From: Clostridiales bacterium
GTDB lineage: Bacteria > Bacillota > Clostridia > Oscillospirales > Oscillospiraceae
Direction of reading: 5' to 3'
DNA: 43,824 bases
Assembly (NCBI GenBank): GCA_021205205.1
Contig: JAJPXY010000150.1
Coordinates: 1-43,824, forward strand
The first letter of the stretch is position 1. Each line of letters starts with the position of its first letter. Below the pieces are notes generated by a model. It ran no database searches, was not told the origin of the DNA, and worked only from the letters and a program-made list of their open reading frames with translations. The position numbers and the translations under genes are program-made. Of the stretch, positions 26,043-34,437 are shown in pieces.

Positions 26043-27446
26043 ATGAAGAAACTGCTTGCATTGATCCTGGCACTGGCAATGGCGCTGAGCCTGGTTGCCT
26101 GCGGTGGCTCCAGCTCCGACACCACCGGCGACAGCTCCGCTGCCGCCGACACAACCTCTGATTCCACCAGCACCTCCTCCTCCGGCACCACCGGCGACAG
26201 CTCCGCTGCCGCCGACACAACCTCTGATTCCACCAGCACCTCCTCCTCCGGCACCACCCTTCGCCTGGTCAACGGCAAAATCGAAGTCGACTCTCAGCTG
26301 AAAAAGCTGGCCGAGATGTACGAGGAAGAGACCGGCGTCACCGTGGAGATCGAGTCTCTGGGCGGCGGCGTGGACATCCAGGGCACCCTGAAGGGCTACT
26401 ATCAGGCCGACAATATGCCCGACATCTTTGTCAACGGCGGCGCCACCGACTTCGCCAACTGGGAAGGTCTGCTGGTTGACATGAGCGACCAGGCTTGGGC
26501 CTCTGACACCGACTCCGCCTATGTGGACGATGAGTACGGCACCATCGGCTTCCCCTACACCGTGGAAGCCATCGGCATGGCCTACAACGCCGACATGCTG
26601 GAGACTGCCGGTATCGACCCCTCCACGCTGACCTCTCCTTCCGCCTATGAGGAAGCCTTTGCCACTCTGGACTCCATGAAGGACGAGCTGGGCATCACCG
26701 CTGTGGTGGGCTACTACACCGAGCCGGTCAACCTCTACTGGTCCACCGGCAACCACGTGTTCGCCAACTATCTGGACGCCGGCCTTGACCGGGACGACAC
26801 CACCTACATCGACCTGCTGAACGACGGCGGCCAGCTGGACACCGAGCGCTTCGCTGACTTCGCCAACTTCGTTGACCTGCTCCAGCAGTATGCCGACCAG
26901 GATATGATTATCTCCGGCACCTATGACCAGCAGATCCTGAACTTCGCCTCCGGTGAGTACGCCTTCGTCACCCAGGGCAACTGGATCGGAGCCACCACGA
27001 CCTCCGACGACGCTGATGCCTATGAGTCCGCCGGCAACTTCCAGGCTGGTCTGGCTCCCTTCGCCTTTGAGGACGGCATCGACACCATCCTGACCTGCTC
27101 CCCCTCCTGGTGGTCTGTTTACAGTGGCAGCGAGAACGTGGACGCGGCTCTGGAATTCCTCCAGTGGCTGACCACCGATGAGGCCCAGCAGGTGCTGGTG
27201 GAAGAAGCTGGCTTCATCAGCCCCTTCACCTCCTGCGCCTATACCGCCACAGATCCCTTCGCCGAGTCCGTCTCCAGCTACATCGCCGAGGGTAAGACCT
27301 CTAACTGGCACTGGAACAACATGATCGAGGGCCTCGCCCAGAACTACACCGGTCAGGTCTTCAACGACTTCGCCCAGGGCAGCCTGGATGTGGACGGCTT
27401 CGTCTCCGCTATGGAGCAGGTCTGCGCCAGCGCCTATTCCGGCTAA
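26043..27446 (+). CDS. ABC-importer sugar-binding lipoprotein (family 1)
   Basis: A 467-residue membrane-anchored binding protein for an oligosaccharide importer. The signal peptide ends with lipobox LVAC and the lipidated Cys is near residue 20. Then come a Ser/Thr/Asp-rich linker made of two exact 22-residue repeats, and a family 1 binding domain (EEETGVTVEIES, MPDIFVNGG, YGTIGFPYTVEAIGMAYN, GNWIGA). ATG 26043 follows AAAAGGAGAG. Two permeases follow after a stem-loop. The ligand is probably an alpha-glucan oligosaccharide from its neighbours, but this is inference. Confidence 0.93.
   Translation: MKKLLALILALAMALSLVACGGSSSDTTGDSSAAADTTSDSTSTSSSGTTGDSSAAADTTSDSTSTSSSGTTLRLVNGKIEVDSQLKKLAEMYEEETGVTVEIESLGGGVDIQGTLKGYYQADNMPDIFVNGGATDFANWEGLLVDMSDQAWASDTDSAYVDDEYGTIGFPYTVEAIGMAYNADMLETAGIDPSTLTSPSAYEEAFATLDSMKDELGITAVVGYYTEPVNLYWSTGNHVFANYLDAGLDRDDTTYIDLLNDGGQLDTERFADFANFVDLLQQYADQDMIISGTYDQQILNFASGEYAFVTQGNWIGATTTSDDADAYESAGNFQAGLAPFAFEDGIDTILTCSPSWWSVYSGSENVDAALEFLQWLTTDEAQQVLVEEAGFISPFTSCAYTATDPFAESVSSYIAEGKTSNWHWNNMIEGLAQNYTGQVFNDFAQGSLDVDGFVSAMEQVCASAYSG
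26121..26252 (+). repeat. Perfect 66-bp tandem duplication in the lipoprotein linker
   Basis: Two adjacent 66-bp units (26121-26186 and 26187-26252) are identical base for base, each encoding 22 residues (TTGDSSAAADTTSDSTSTSSSG). The lack of any synonymous difference means a recent slip or active length variation. Confidence 0.95.
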
Positions 27447-27482
27447 ATTTGGCCTGAACCTCTCTTTGCTGTAAGCATCCAC

Positions 27483-27517
27483 AGATGGACAGCAGCTCCG
27501 CTGCTGTCCATCTTTCC
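27483..27517 (+). terminator. Stem-loop between binding protein and permease genes
   Basis: A perfect 14-bp stem (AGATGGACAGCAGC and complement) with a TCC loop is followed by a weak TTTCC. It is typical of a partial terminator or stabiliser that lets the binding protein be made in excess of the permeases. Confidence 0.7.
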
Positions 27518-27657
27518 GAAATGCCCGCATTTTCCGCGCAGAGAACCTGACAAGCGGGTCTGGAGCGGGAAAATGTTCTTGACAAATCCGTTCTGAATCG
27601 CCTCCGCACAGGGGACGCGAAAAAGAAGTAAATTGGAAAGAAAGGGGAATCCAAACA

Positions 27658-28704
27658 ATGGATCAAAACACAACCGGCAAAAAAATCCTGTCGCTGGTTT
27701 TGCTGGTGGCGGGTGTGGCCCTGCTGGGAGTTTCGCTGGCGCTGGACTTTATGGGTTCCAGTGCTTCCTACCGGGGACCAATGCTCATTGTGGGGGCTGT
27801 CGCCCTGCTGATGGGCCTGTATTACTTCCCCACCCTGACCAAGCATCGGAGCATCGTCAACTTCCTGTTCCTGTTCCCGCTGCTGTTCACCTTCGCCGTC
27901 ACCGTCATTATCCCGTTGGTGCTGGGTATCTTCTACTCCTTCACCGACTGGACCGGCATTCAATACACTGAGTTTGTGGGCCTGGCCAACTACATCGCCA
28001 TGTTCAAGGAGACCAGCTTCCTGTGGTCGCTGATCATCACGGTCCTGTTCGTGGTGTTCAACATGATTTTCGTCAACGTGGTGGGCTTCTGCCTGGCGCT
28101 GCTGTGTACCAGCCGCCTGAAGGGCGTGGGCTTCTTCCGGGCCGCCTACTTCCTGCCCAACCTGATTGGCGGCATCGTCCTGGGCTATATCTGGCAGTTC
28201 GTGTTCAACAACGTCCTGGTGCAGGTCACCGGTACCTCGCTGCTGAGCAAGACGCCCACCGCGTTTGCGGCCATCATCGTGGTCTATATCTGGCAGTACG
28301 CGGGCTACATCATGCTGATTTACATCAACGGTCTGGTCACGGTCCCCGGCGACGTGCTGGAGGCCGCCGCCATCGACGGCGCCAATGCGGTCACCACCCT
28401 GTTCCGCATCAAGCTGCCCATGATTGCCTCCACCATCACCATCTGCACCTTCCTGACCTTGACCTCCGCCTTCAAGCAGTTCGATGTCAATATGGCCCTG
28501 ACCAACGGCACCGGCTCGGTGCAGTTCCTGGGCAACTACCTGACCAACGGCACACAGATGCTGGCGCTGAACATCTATAACACCGCCATCTCCAAGAACA
28601 GCTATGCCCTCGGACAGGCTAAGGCCGTGCTCTTCTTTGTCATTCTGGCCTGCGTCTCGCTGATTCAGGTCCGCGTGTCCAACAGCAAGGAGGTGGAGAT
28701 GTAA
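27658..28704 (+). CDS. Carbohydrate ABC importer permease (MalF/UgpA type)
   Basis: A 348-residue inner-membrane permease. Two extra N-terminal helices (about residues 10-60) precede the standard six-helix core. The ATPase-contact EAA loop is visible as EAAAIDGANAVTTLFRIKLP. ATG 27658 follows GAAAGGGGAA. It overlaps the next permease gene by one base (TAATG). No ATPase gene is in the cluster, so a shared MsmK/MsmX-type ATPase elsewhere probably drives the importer. Confidence 0.93.
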   Translation: MDQNTTGKKILSLVLLVAGVALLGVSLALDFMGSSASYRGPMLIVGAVALLMGLYYFPTLTKHRSIVNFLFLFPLLFTFAVTVIIPLVLGIFYSFTDWTGIQYTEFVGLANYIAMFKETSFLWSLIITVLFVVFNMIFVNVVGFCLALLCTSRLKGVGFFRAAYFLPNLIGGIVLGYIWQFVFNNVLVQVTGTSLLSKTPTAFAAIIVVYIWQYAGYIMLIYINGLVTVPGDVLEAAAIDGANAVTTLFRIKLPMIASTITICTFLTLTSAFKQFDVNMALTNGTGSVQFLGNYLTNGTQMLALNIYNTAISKNSYALGQAKAVLFFVILACVSLIQVRVSNSKEVEM

Positions 28705-29570
28705 TGAAAACCAAGCTGAAAACCTCTCACCTGATTGCCATCATGGCGGTGGCTATTGTGGTGGCGGCGTATACGCTGATGCCCTTCTTCCTGGTGGTCA
28801 TCAACGTGTTCAAGAACGCCAACGGCATCGTGGCCAACCCCGTCGGCTTCGCCGGGATGAGCGTCAGCCAGTTGATCACCAACCTGACCAGCGTCATCAA
28901 CAACTCCAACTTCAGCTTCTGGTCCGCGTTTGGCACCTCCGCTGTCGTCACTATCCTGTCCCTGGTGCTGCTGGCCGTGTTCGGCGGCATGGCCGCGTGG
29001 GTCATCTGCCGGAACAAGACCAAGTGGTCCTCCGCCATCTATATGGTGTTCATCGCCTCCATGATCATCCCCTTCCAGGTGGTCATGCTGCCGCTGATCT
29101 CCACCTTCCGGGACGTGGGCAAGTTCGTGGGCCTGTCCATGCTCCAGTCCATCCCCGGCATCGTCTTTGCCTACTGCGGCTTCGGCGGAGCCATGACCGT
29201 GTTCATCCTGACCGGTATGATCAAGACCATCCCCTACGACCTGGAGGAGGCCGCCTCCATCGACGGCTGCTCCTATGAGGGCATCTACTTCCACATCATC
29301 TTCCCGCTGCTGCGGCCGTCCATCGTCACCGTCACCATCCTGAACGGTATGTGGATCTGGAACGACTACCTGCTGCCCTCCCTGATGCTGGGCCAGAGCG
29401 GCAAGGTCAAGACCTTGCCCGTGGCAGTGCAGGCGTTCGTCGGCTCCTACGTGAAGCAGTGGGACCTGATCCTGACCGCCGCGCTGCTGGCCATGATCCC
29501 CATGATCATCATCTTCCTGATTGCTCAGAAGCAGATCATGAGCGGCATGGTGGAAGGCGCTGTCAAGTAA
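28704..29570 (+). CDS. Carbohydrate ABC importer permease (MalG/UgpE type)
   Basis: The 288-residue partner permease has six predicted membrane helices and an EAA loop EEAASIDGCSYEGIYFHIIF followed by P. The start codon shares its A with the preceding TAA. It is followed by a TAGC-type repeat array. It forms the channel with the MalF-type protein; the substrate is inferred from the neighbouring glucosidases. Confidence 0.93.
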   Translation: MKTKLKTSHLIAIMAVAIVVAAYTLMPFFLVVINVFKNANGIVANPVGFAGMSVSQLITNLTSVINNSNFSFWSAFGTSAVVTILSLVLLAVFGGMAAWVICRNKTKWSSAIYMVFIASMIIPFQVVMLPLISTFRDVGKFVGLSMLQSIPGIVFAYCGFGGAMTVFILTGMIKTIPYDLEEAASIDGCSYEGIYFHIIFPLLRPSIVTVTILNGMWIWNDYLLPSLMLGQSGKVKTLPVAVQAFVGSYVKQWDLILTAALLAMIPMIIIFLIAQKQIMSGMVEGAVK

Positions 29571-29572
29571 AA

Positions 29573-29633
29573 TAGCTTTTAGCCTTTAGCTGTTAGCTGT
29601 TAGTCAGGCGTCCGCCAACTAATGGCTAACAGC
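29573..29633. repeat. TAGCTGT heptamer array with inverted end
   Basis: TTTAGC/TGTTAGC units (7-nt period) are followed by GGCG-TCC-CGCC-like and CTAACAGC segments that can pair back to GCTGTTAG, giving a hairpin. It begins 2 bp after the permease stop. Confidence 0.6.
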
Positions 29634-29664
29634 TTCTGCCGTTGCGCAGAGGAAAGGAGACGCG

Positions 29665-30303
29665 ATGAGGAGAATTTTTGGCTGGGGCAGTCCGCTGATG
29701 GACGCGCTGGGCAAGCTGTCGGACCTGGTGTTCTGCAACATCCTGTTCTGCCTGTTCTGCGTGCCGGTGTTCACCATCGGGGCGTCGCTGACCGCCCTGT
29801 ACGACTGCACCCTGAGCATCGCCGAGGATACGGAGGACAGCTTCATCCCCCGGCAGTTCTGGCGGGCGTTCAAGGGCGGCTTCAAGCGCTCCACCCAGCT
29901 GTGGCTGGTCTGCCTGGTGGCCATCGCCCTGCTGGTGGCCTATTATCTGGCCGTCAGCTCGCTGACCGGCGCGCTGGCCCGGATGTATCAAATCACGTTC
30001 TTCGTGCTGGTGTTCCTGTTTGCCTGCGGCTTTCAGTATTTGTTTCCCCTCCAGGCCCGGTTCCATATGCCGGTGAAGGAGAACCTGAAAAACGCCTGGC
30101 TGCTCAGCGCCGCCGCCCTGCCCTGTACACTGGGCACCCTCATCGTCCCCGTTGCCGCTTTTTATCTGTCCTTCGTGATGAACCCGGACATTTTTTATGT
30201 GGCGATTTTCCTGTGGGCCATGGCGGTGTTCGCCATTGTCGCCTATTTGAACAGCTTTCTGTTTCTCCGGGCGTTCCGGCGGGTGGAGGTCAGCCGAGAT
30301 TAG
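29665..30303 (+). CDS. YesL-family (DUF624) membrane protein
   Basis: A 212-residue protein with about five hydrophobic helices and the DUF624 opening FGWGSPLMDALGKLSDLVFCN and FTIGASLTALY. YesL-like proteins are commonly encoded beside carbohydrate ABC importers; their role is unknown. ATG 29665 follows AAAGGAGACGCG. Its stop codon is the first TAG of a TAGCTATTAGC repeat. Confidence 0.88.
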   Translation: MRRIFGWGSPLMDALGKLSDLVFCNILFCLFCVPVFTIGASLTALYDCTLSIAEDTEDSFIPRQFWRAFKGGFKRSTQLWLVCLVAIALLVAYYLAVSSLTGALARMYQITFFVLVFLFACGFQYLFPLQARFHMPVKENLKNAWLLSAAALPCTLGTLIVPVAAFYLSFVMNPDIFYVAIFLWAMAVFAIVAYLNSFLFLRAFRRVEVSRD

Positions 30304-30355
30304 CTATTAGCTTTGATAACAGTATACCACCAGGTTTTCCCCTTTTGGTAGGACA

Positions 30356-30387
30356 GAACCGCCAAACAGCAGCACAAAACCGCCAAA
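30356..30387. promoter_or_regulatory. Direct repeats, candidate AraC-type operator
   Basis: AACCGCCAAA occurs at 30357 and 30378, 21 bp apart (two helical turns), 28-58 bp before the AraC-family gene. Same-face direct repeats with this spacing are typical AraC-family sites. The assignment is inferred. Confidence 0.45.
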
Positions 30388-30414
30388 ACATCGTTCACTG
30401 CAAAGGAGCAGGCT

Positions 30415-31308
30415 ATGGATATTTATCAGCGCAGGCTGTCTCGCATCGGGGCGGATGGGCACGAACTGGTCACCCACGGGTCGGCGGACTTTCCCTTAGC
30501 CTGTTATGGGTGTGTGCTTACAGATAGCGCCCTCCCCTGGCACTGGCACGACGAGCTGGAGGTCAACGTGGTGCTGGAGGGGACGGTATCCTTCGCCGCA
30601 GGCAGCGGGAGGCACACCCTCCGGGCCGGGGAGGGGCTGTTTGTCAACAGCGGCGTCCTCCATTCGGCGCGAAACGCTGGAGAAGGAGCCTGCCGCATCT
30701 ACTCTTTTGTGTTCCACCCCCGGCTGGTGGGCGGCGACCCGGGCAGCGTGTTCTGGCAGGACTACCTCTCCCCACTGTTGGCCGCCCGCAGCGTAGAGGG
30801 TGTGACGCTGCGGCCCGACGTGCCCTGGCAGCGGGAGGCGCTGGAGCGCTTCCAACAGGCGGACGCCGCCGTCCGGGAGGAGCCGCCTGGGTATCCCTTC
30901 CTGGTGCGGGAAGGAGTGTCCTGGTTGATGTATCTGGTCGCTGCCCATCATCCGACCCGGCCCCAGCCCTCGGAGAAGGCCCAGCGGGACGCCCAACGGG
31001 TCAAAACCATGCTCCAATTCATCCAAACCCATTACGCAGACAACCTCACCGTGGAGCAGATCGCCCGCAGCGCCTCCCTCAGCGCCAGCGAATGCCTGCG
31101 GTGTTTTCACGCCACCATCGGCAGCACCCCCATCCAGTACGTCAAGCAGCTGCGGGTGCAGCAGGCGGCGGTGCTGCTGTCCACCACCGACCGGAAGGTG
31201 GCCGACATCGGCGCTCAGTGCGGCTTCCAGGAAACCAGCTACTTTTCCAGGGCGTTCCGCAGCGTGCAAGGGTGTACCCCTTCGGAGTACCGGCGGCGGC
31301 TGGGCTGA
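30415..31308 (+). CDS. AraC-family regulator with cupin sensor domain
   Basis: A 297-residue regulator. The N-terminal cupin domain (about 25-115) has the metal/ligand-type pattern WHWHDELEVNVVLEG. Two helix-turn-helix motifs follow at the C-terminus (about 200-297: NLTVEQIARSASLSASECLR and VADIGAQCGFQETSYFSRAF). ATG 30415 follows AAAGGAGCAGG. It probably senses a sugar and activates the adjacent importer; ligand and targets are unknown. It likely belongs to the glucan locus, with candidate sites just upstream of its own gene. Confidence 0.9.
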   Translation: MDIYQRRLSRIGADGHELVTHGSADFPLACYGCVLTDSALPWHWHDELEVNVVLEGTVSFAAGSGRHTLRAGEGLFVNSGVLHSARNAGEGACRIYSFVFHPRLVGGDPGSVFWQDYLSPLLAARSVEGVTLRPDVPWQREALERFQQADAAVREEPPGYPFLVREGVSWLMYLVAAHHPTRPQPSEKAQRDAQRVKTMLQFIQTHYADNLTVEQIARSASLSASECLRCFHATIGSTPIQYVKQLRVQQAAVLLSTTDRKVADIGAQCGFQETSYFSRAFRSVQGCTPSEYRRRLG

Positions 31309-31384
31309 CGGAGCGGTCCATTCCGTGGTCCGCGCGGAAGGGGATGGGCAGGCGCGCCATAAAACCACAACCTATTTTTTGAAT

Positions 31385-31413
31385 TTGGGGTCAGGTGCTT
31401 TGCCTGGCCCCAA
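31385..31413 (+). terminator. Stem-loop after the AraC-family gene
   Basis: An 11-bp stem TTGGGGTCAGG / CCTGGCCCCAA (one G-U pair) with a 7-nt loop has no T-run after it on +. It is a possible weak terminator. Confidence 0.4.
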
Positions 31414-31465
31414 CATTTATGACTGGACCGGTTTACTCATCTGCACGTTGGAACATATGATGAAT

Positions 31466-31479
31466 CGAACAAACGTTTG
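31466..31479. promoter_or_regulatory. LexA (SOS) box of dinB
   Basis: CGAACAAACGTTTG matches 13 of 14 positions of the Firmicute LexA box CGAACRNRYGTTYC and overlaps the -35 box of the dinB promoter, a repressing position. Confidence 0.82.
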
Positions 31480-31505
31480 ACATTTGCGAAAAGCTGTGGT
31501 ATGCT
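31477..31505 (+). promoter_or_regulatory. Promoter of dinB
   Basis: -35 TTGACA, a 17-bp spacer, -10 TATGCT. It ends 27 bp before the GTG start. Confidence 0.82.
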
Positions 31506-31532
31506 GTTACCCGCGTCAAGGGGGGAGACGCT

Positions 31533-32753
31533 GTGGAACGGACGATTTTACACTGTGACCTGAACAACTTCTTCGCCTCGGTGGAGCTGTTGGACCATCC
31601 GGAGCTGCGGGGGCAGCCGGTGGCGGTCTGCGGCGACCCCGCCTCCCGCCACGGCATCATTCTGGCGAAAAATGAGCTGGCAAAGGCCCACAAGGTCCAG
31701 ACGGCGGAGACTATCTGGCAGGCCCAGCGGAAATGCCCCGGCCTGGTGCTGCTCCCCGCCCACCACAGCAAGTATCGCCATTTCTCCCAGCGCATCAACG
31801 CCATTTATCAACGGTACACCGACCTGGTGGAACCGTTTTCCATCGACGAGAGCTGGCTGGACGTGACGGGAAGTCTGCACCTGTTCGGGAAGGACGGCAA
31901 GGGATTGGCCGATGAACTGCGGGCGGTGGTCCGCGCGGAGCTGGGATTGACCATCTCGGTGGGGGTCAGCTTCAACAAGGTCTTTGCCAAGCTGGGCAGC
32001 GACTACAAAAAGCCCGATGCCACCACCGTTATCACCCGGGAAAACTTCCCTGCGCTGCTGTGGCCCCTGCCGGTAGACGATATGATTTTTGTGGGCCAGG
32101 CGGCGCGAAAGGTGCTGAATCAGTACGGCATCCGCACCATCGGCGACCTGGCGCGGGCCGACCGGGAGGCGCTGGTCACGCTGATGGGCAAGCAGGGGGG
32201 CCAGCTCTCCGACTATGCCCGGGGCCTGGACCAGAGCCGGGTCATCCCCGCCAGCGAACAGCCGCCGCCCAAGAGCGTGGGCAACGGCCTGACCTTCCGG
32301 CGGAACCTGGTGGGGCTGGAGGAAGTGCGCACCGGACTGGAACTGCTCAGTGACAGCGTCGCCACCCGCCTGCGGCGGAAGGAGCTGAAATGCACCTCCG
32401 TTCAGGTCACCATCCGGGACCCGAACTTCAAAACCATCACCCGCCAAATGGGGCTGCCCGCCCCCACCTATCTGGCCCGGGAGATCACCGACGCGGCGCT
32501 GACCCTGGTGCGCCGAAACTGGGACCTACGCGCCCCCATCCGAATGTTGACCGTCACCGGACAGAATTTGATTTCGGAGTGGGAGGCCGCGGAGCAGATG
32601 GACTTGTTCGCGCCCTCCGCCGCGCCCCGGCGGGAAAAGCTGGAGCGACTGGAAAAGGCGGTGGACGCCATCCGTACCCAGTACGGGAAGGACGCCATCA
32701 CGCTGGGGTCGCTGCAAAATACGCCCTTGAAAGGAGAGGGCAAACCGGAATGA
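31533..32753 (+). CDS. dinB: DNA polymerase IV (Y-family, DinB)
   Basis: Error-prone translesion polymerase of the SOS response. The 406 residues include the first catalytic motif CDLNNFFASVELL, with the usual aromatic steric gate (Phe), SIDESWLDVTGS with the other catalytic acids, the helix-hairpin-helix region (IRTIGDLARAD), and the little-finger domain. A clamp-binding motif QMDLF at about 355-359 sits before a 47-residue tail, so sliding-clamp docking is intact. The start is GTG 31533 behind GGGGGGAG. The promoter carries a LexA box. The last four bases overlap the znuA-like start (ATGA). Confidence 0.94.
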   Translation: MERTILHCDLNNFFASVELLDHPELRGQPVAVCGDPASRHGIILAKNELAKAHKVQTAETIWQAQRKCPGLVLLPAHHSKYRHFSQRINAIYQRYTDLVEPFSIDESWLDVTGSLHLFGKDGKGLADELRAVVRAELGLTISVGVSFNKVFAKLGSDYKKPDATTVITRENFPALLWPLPVDDMIFVGQAARKVLNQYGIRTIGDLARADREALVTLMGKQGGQLSDYARGLDQSRVIPASEQPPPKSVGNGLTFRRNLVGLEEVRTGLELLSDSVATRLRRKELKCTSVQVTIRDPNFKTITRQMGLPAPTYLAREITDAALTLVRRNWDLRAPIRMLTVTGQNLISEWEAAEQMDLFAPSAAPRREKLERLEKAVDAIRTQYGKDAITLGSLQNTPLKGEGKPE

Positions 32754-33688
32754 AAAAACTGATCCCCTTTCTGCTGTCTCTGCTGCTGCTGACAGGGTGC
32801 GCGGCGCAGCCCACCGGAACGGAGGCGGAGACCACCGTGGCATGTACCACCTACCCGGTGTATCTGTTGGCCCAGGCCGTCACCCAGGGGGTGGACGGGG
32901 TGGAGCCGGTGCTGGTCATCAACCAGCAGATCAGCTGTCTCCACAACTACACCCTGACCATGCGCGACATGAAAACCATTGAATCCTGCGACCTGCTGGC
33001 CATCAGCGGGGCGGGACTGGAGAACTTTTTGGACGATGTGCTGGAGGGCCGGGACTATCTGGACTGCTCCCAGGGCATCGAGCTGGACGAGGGGGACGAG
33101 AACCACGAGGAAGCCTCCGGCCATTCCCATGACGAGGAAACGGACGCCCACATCTGGCTGGACCCGGCGCGGGCGGCGCAAATGGCCGTCAACCTGGCGG
33201 AGGGGCTGGCCCAGGCCGACCCGGACAACGCACAGGCGTATCAGGCCAATGCGGAAACGATTCGGGAGTCCCTCTCTGACCTGCAAGCGGAGTTGACGGA
33301 GCGGCTGGCGGGTCTCTCCTGCCGCCAGCTCATCACCTTCCACGACGGGTTTCACTACTTCGCCCAGGCGTTCGATTTGGAAATCGTCGCCGCCGTGGAG
33401 GAGGAGGAAGGCTCCGAAGCCTCCGCCCGGCGCATTAACGAGTTGGTGACCCTCATCGACCAGTATCAAATCCCCGCCATCTTCACCGAGGTCAACGGCT
33501 CCGACTCCACCGCCCAGGCCCTGGCACAGGAGCGGGACATTGGCGTCTTTGCCCTGGACCTGGGCATGAGCAGCGAGAACGTCCCGGAGGGGCTGGAGGG
33601 GTTGGACGCCTACGAGGCCATCCTCCGGCAGAACGTGGAGACGATTTTGGAGGCATACGCACGAAGAAAACCAAGCACATCGGTGTGA
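32750..33688 (+). CDS. znuA: Zinc/manganese ABC importer binding lipoprotein (ZnuA type)
   Basis: A 312-residue cluster 9-type metal-binding lipoprotein. The signal peptide ends in LLTGC, a short His/acid-rich loop (HEEASGHSHDEETDAH) is seen near residues 120-140, and DAHIWLDP, TFHDGFHYFAQAF and IFTEVNGS match ZnuA-type ligand positions. Zinc is the best guess because of the His-rich loop; manganese is possible. ATG 32750 overlaps the dinB stop, with AAGGAGAGGG upstream. The track start at 32390 is inside dinB and is rejected. The next gene overlaps by GTGA. Confidence 0.9.
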   Translation: MKKLIPFLLSLLLLTGCAAQPTGTEAETTVACTTYPVYLLAQAVTQGVDGVEPVLVINQQISCLHNYTLTMRDMKTIESCDLLAISGAGLENFLDDVLEGRDYLDCSQGIELDEGDENHEEASGHSHDEETDAHIWLDPARAAQMAVNLAEGLAQADPDNAQAYQANAETIRESLSDLQAELTERLAGLSCRQLITFHDGFHYFAQAFDLEIVAAVEEEEGSEASARRINELVTLIDQYQIPAIFTEVNGSDSTAQALAQERDIGVFALDLGMSSENVPEGLEGLDAYEAILRQNVETILEAYARRKPSTSV

Positions 33689-34413
33689 CCACCGGCTGCG
33701 CCGGGAGCTGCTGTCTCCGGGTGGATAAGCTGTCGGTCTCCCTGGGCGGGGACCAAATCCTCAGCGACGTCAGCTTTCACCTGCACTGCGGCGAGCTGAT
33801 CGCCCTGATTGGCCCCAACGGGGCGGGGAAAAGCTCCCTGTTTAAGTCCGTTTTGGGGCAGATGCCCCATTCCGGCAGCATCACCTTCCAGACCGCCCAG
33901 GGCCGGGCCATGAAGCCCCGCATCGGCTACGTGCCCCAAAGCCCCAGCTTCGATCCCAGCGACCCGGTCAGTGTGCTGGACCTGTTCATCTGCGCCGGTT
34001 CCAACTGGCCGGTGTGGCTGCCCGTCCCCAAAAAGCTGCGGGAGCAGGTGCTGGCCTGTCTGGCCCGGGTCCACGGGGAGGAACTGATCGACCGGCGGGT
34101 GGGGGCGCTTTCTGGCGGCGAATTGCAGCGGGTGCTGCTGGCCATGGCGCTGGAGCCGCTGCCCAACATCCTCATTTTGGACGAACCCATGTCCGGCGTG
34201 GATATGGAGGGAGAGCGGCAGCTGTTCGCTCTGCTGGACGACATCCGCACCCGGTACGACCTGTCGATTTTGCTGTCCACCCACGACTTCGGCACCCTCC
34301 AGCTGGTGGACAAGGTCATTCTGCTCAAACAGCAGATCTTGAAGGTGGGCACCCCCCAGGAGGTGCTGGAGTCCGACCAGTTCAGGCAGCTGTTCTCCAT
34401 CCACCGGCAATGA
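33685..34413 (+). CDS. znuC: Zinc/manganese ABC importer ATPase (ZnuC type)
   Basis: A 242-residue ATPase of the metal importer. It has Walker A GPNGAGKSS (about 43-51), a Q-loop (VPQSPSF), signature LSGGELQR, Walker B ILILDEP and the switch His (STHDF). The start is GTG 33685, overlapping znuA by 4 bp. A 73-bp gap with a heptamer array separates it from the permease gene, although the three genes clearly form one transporter. Confidence 0.92.
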   Translation: MTTGCAGSCCLRVDKLSVSLGGDQILSDVSFHLHCGELIALIGPNGAGKSSLFKSVLGQMPHSGSITFQTAQGRAMKPRIGYVPQSPSFDPSDPVSVLDLFICAGSNWPVWLPVPKKLREQVLACLARVHGEELIDRRVGALSGGELQRVLLAMALEPLPNILILDEPMSGVDMEGERQLFALLDDIRTRYDLSILLSTHDFGTLQLVDKVILLKQQILKVGTPQEVLESDQFRQLFSIHRQ

Positions 34414-34437
34414 AGAATGCAGACGATTCCCGAAAGC

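Noticed and set aside
24254-26278. 674-codon minus ORF across the GH13 gene and the start of the binding-protein gene
   Set aside because: Antisense shadow with no family pattern, spanning the hairpin-rich gap and a repeat region.
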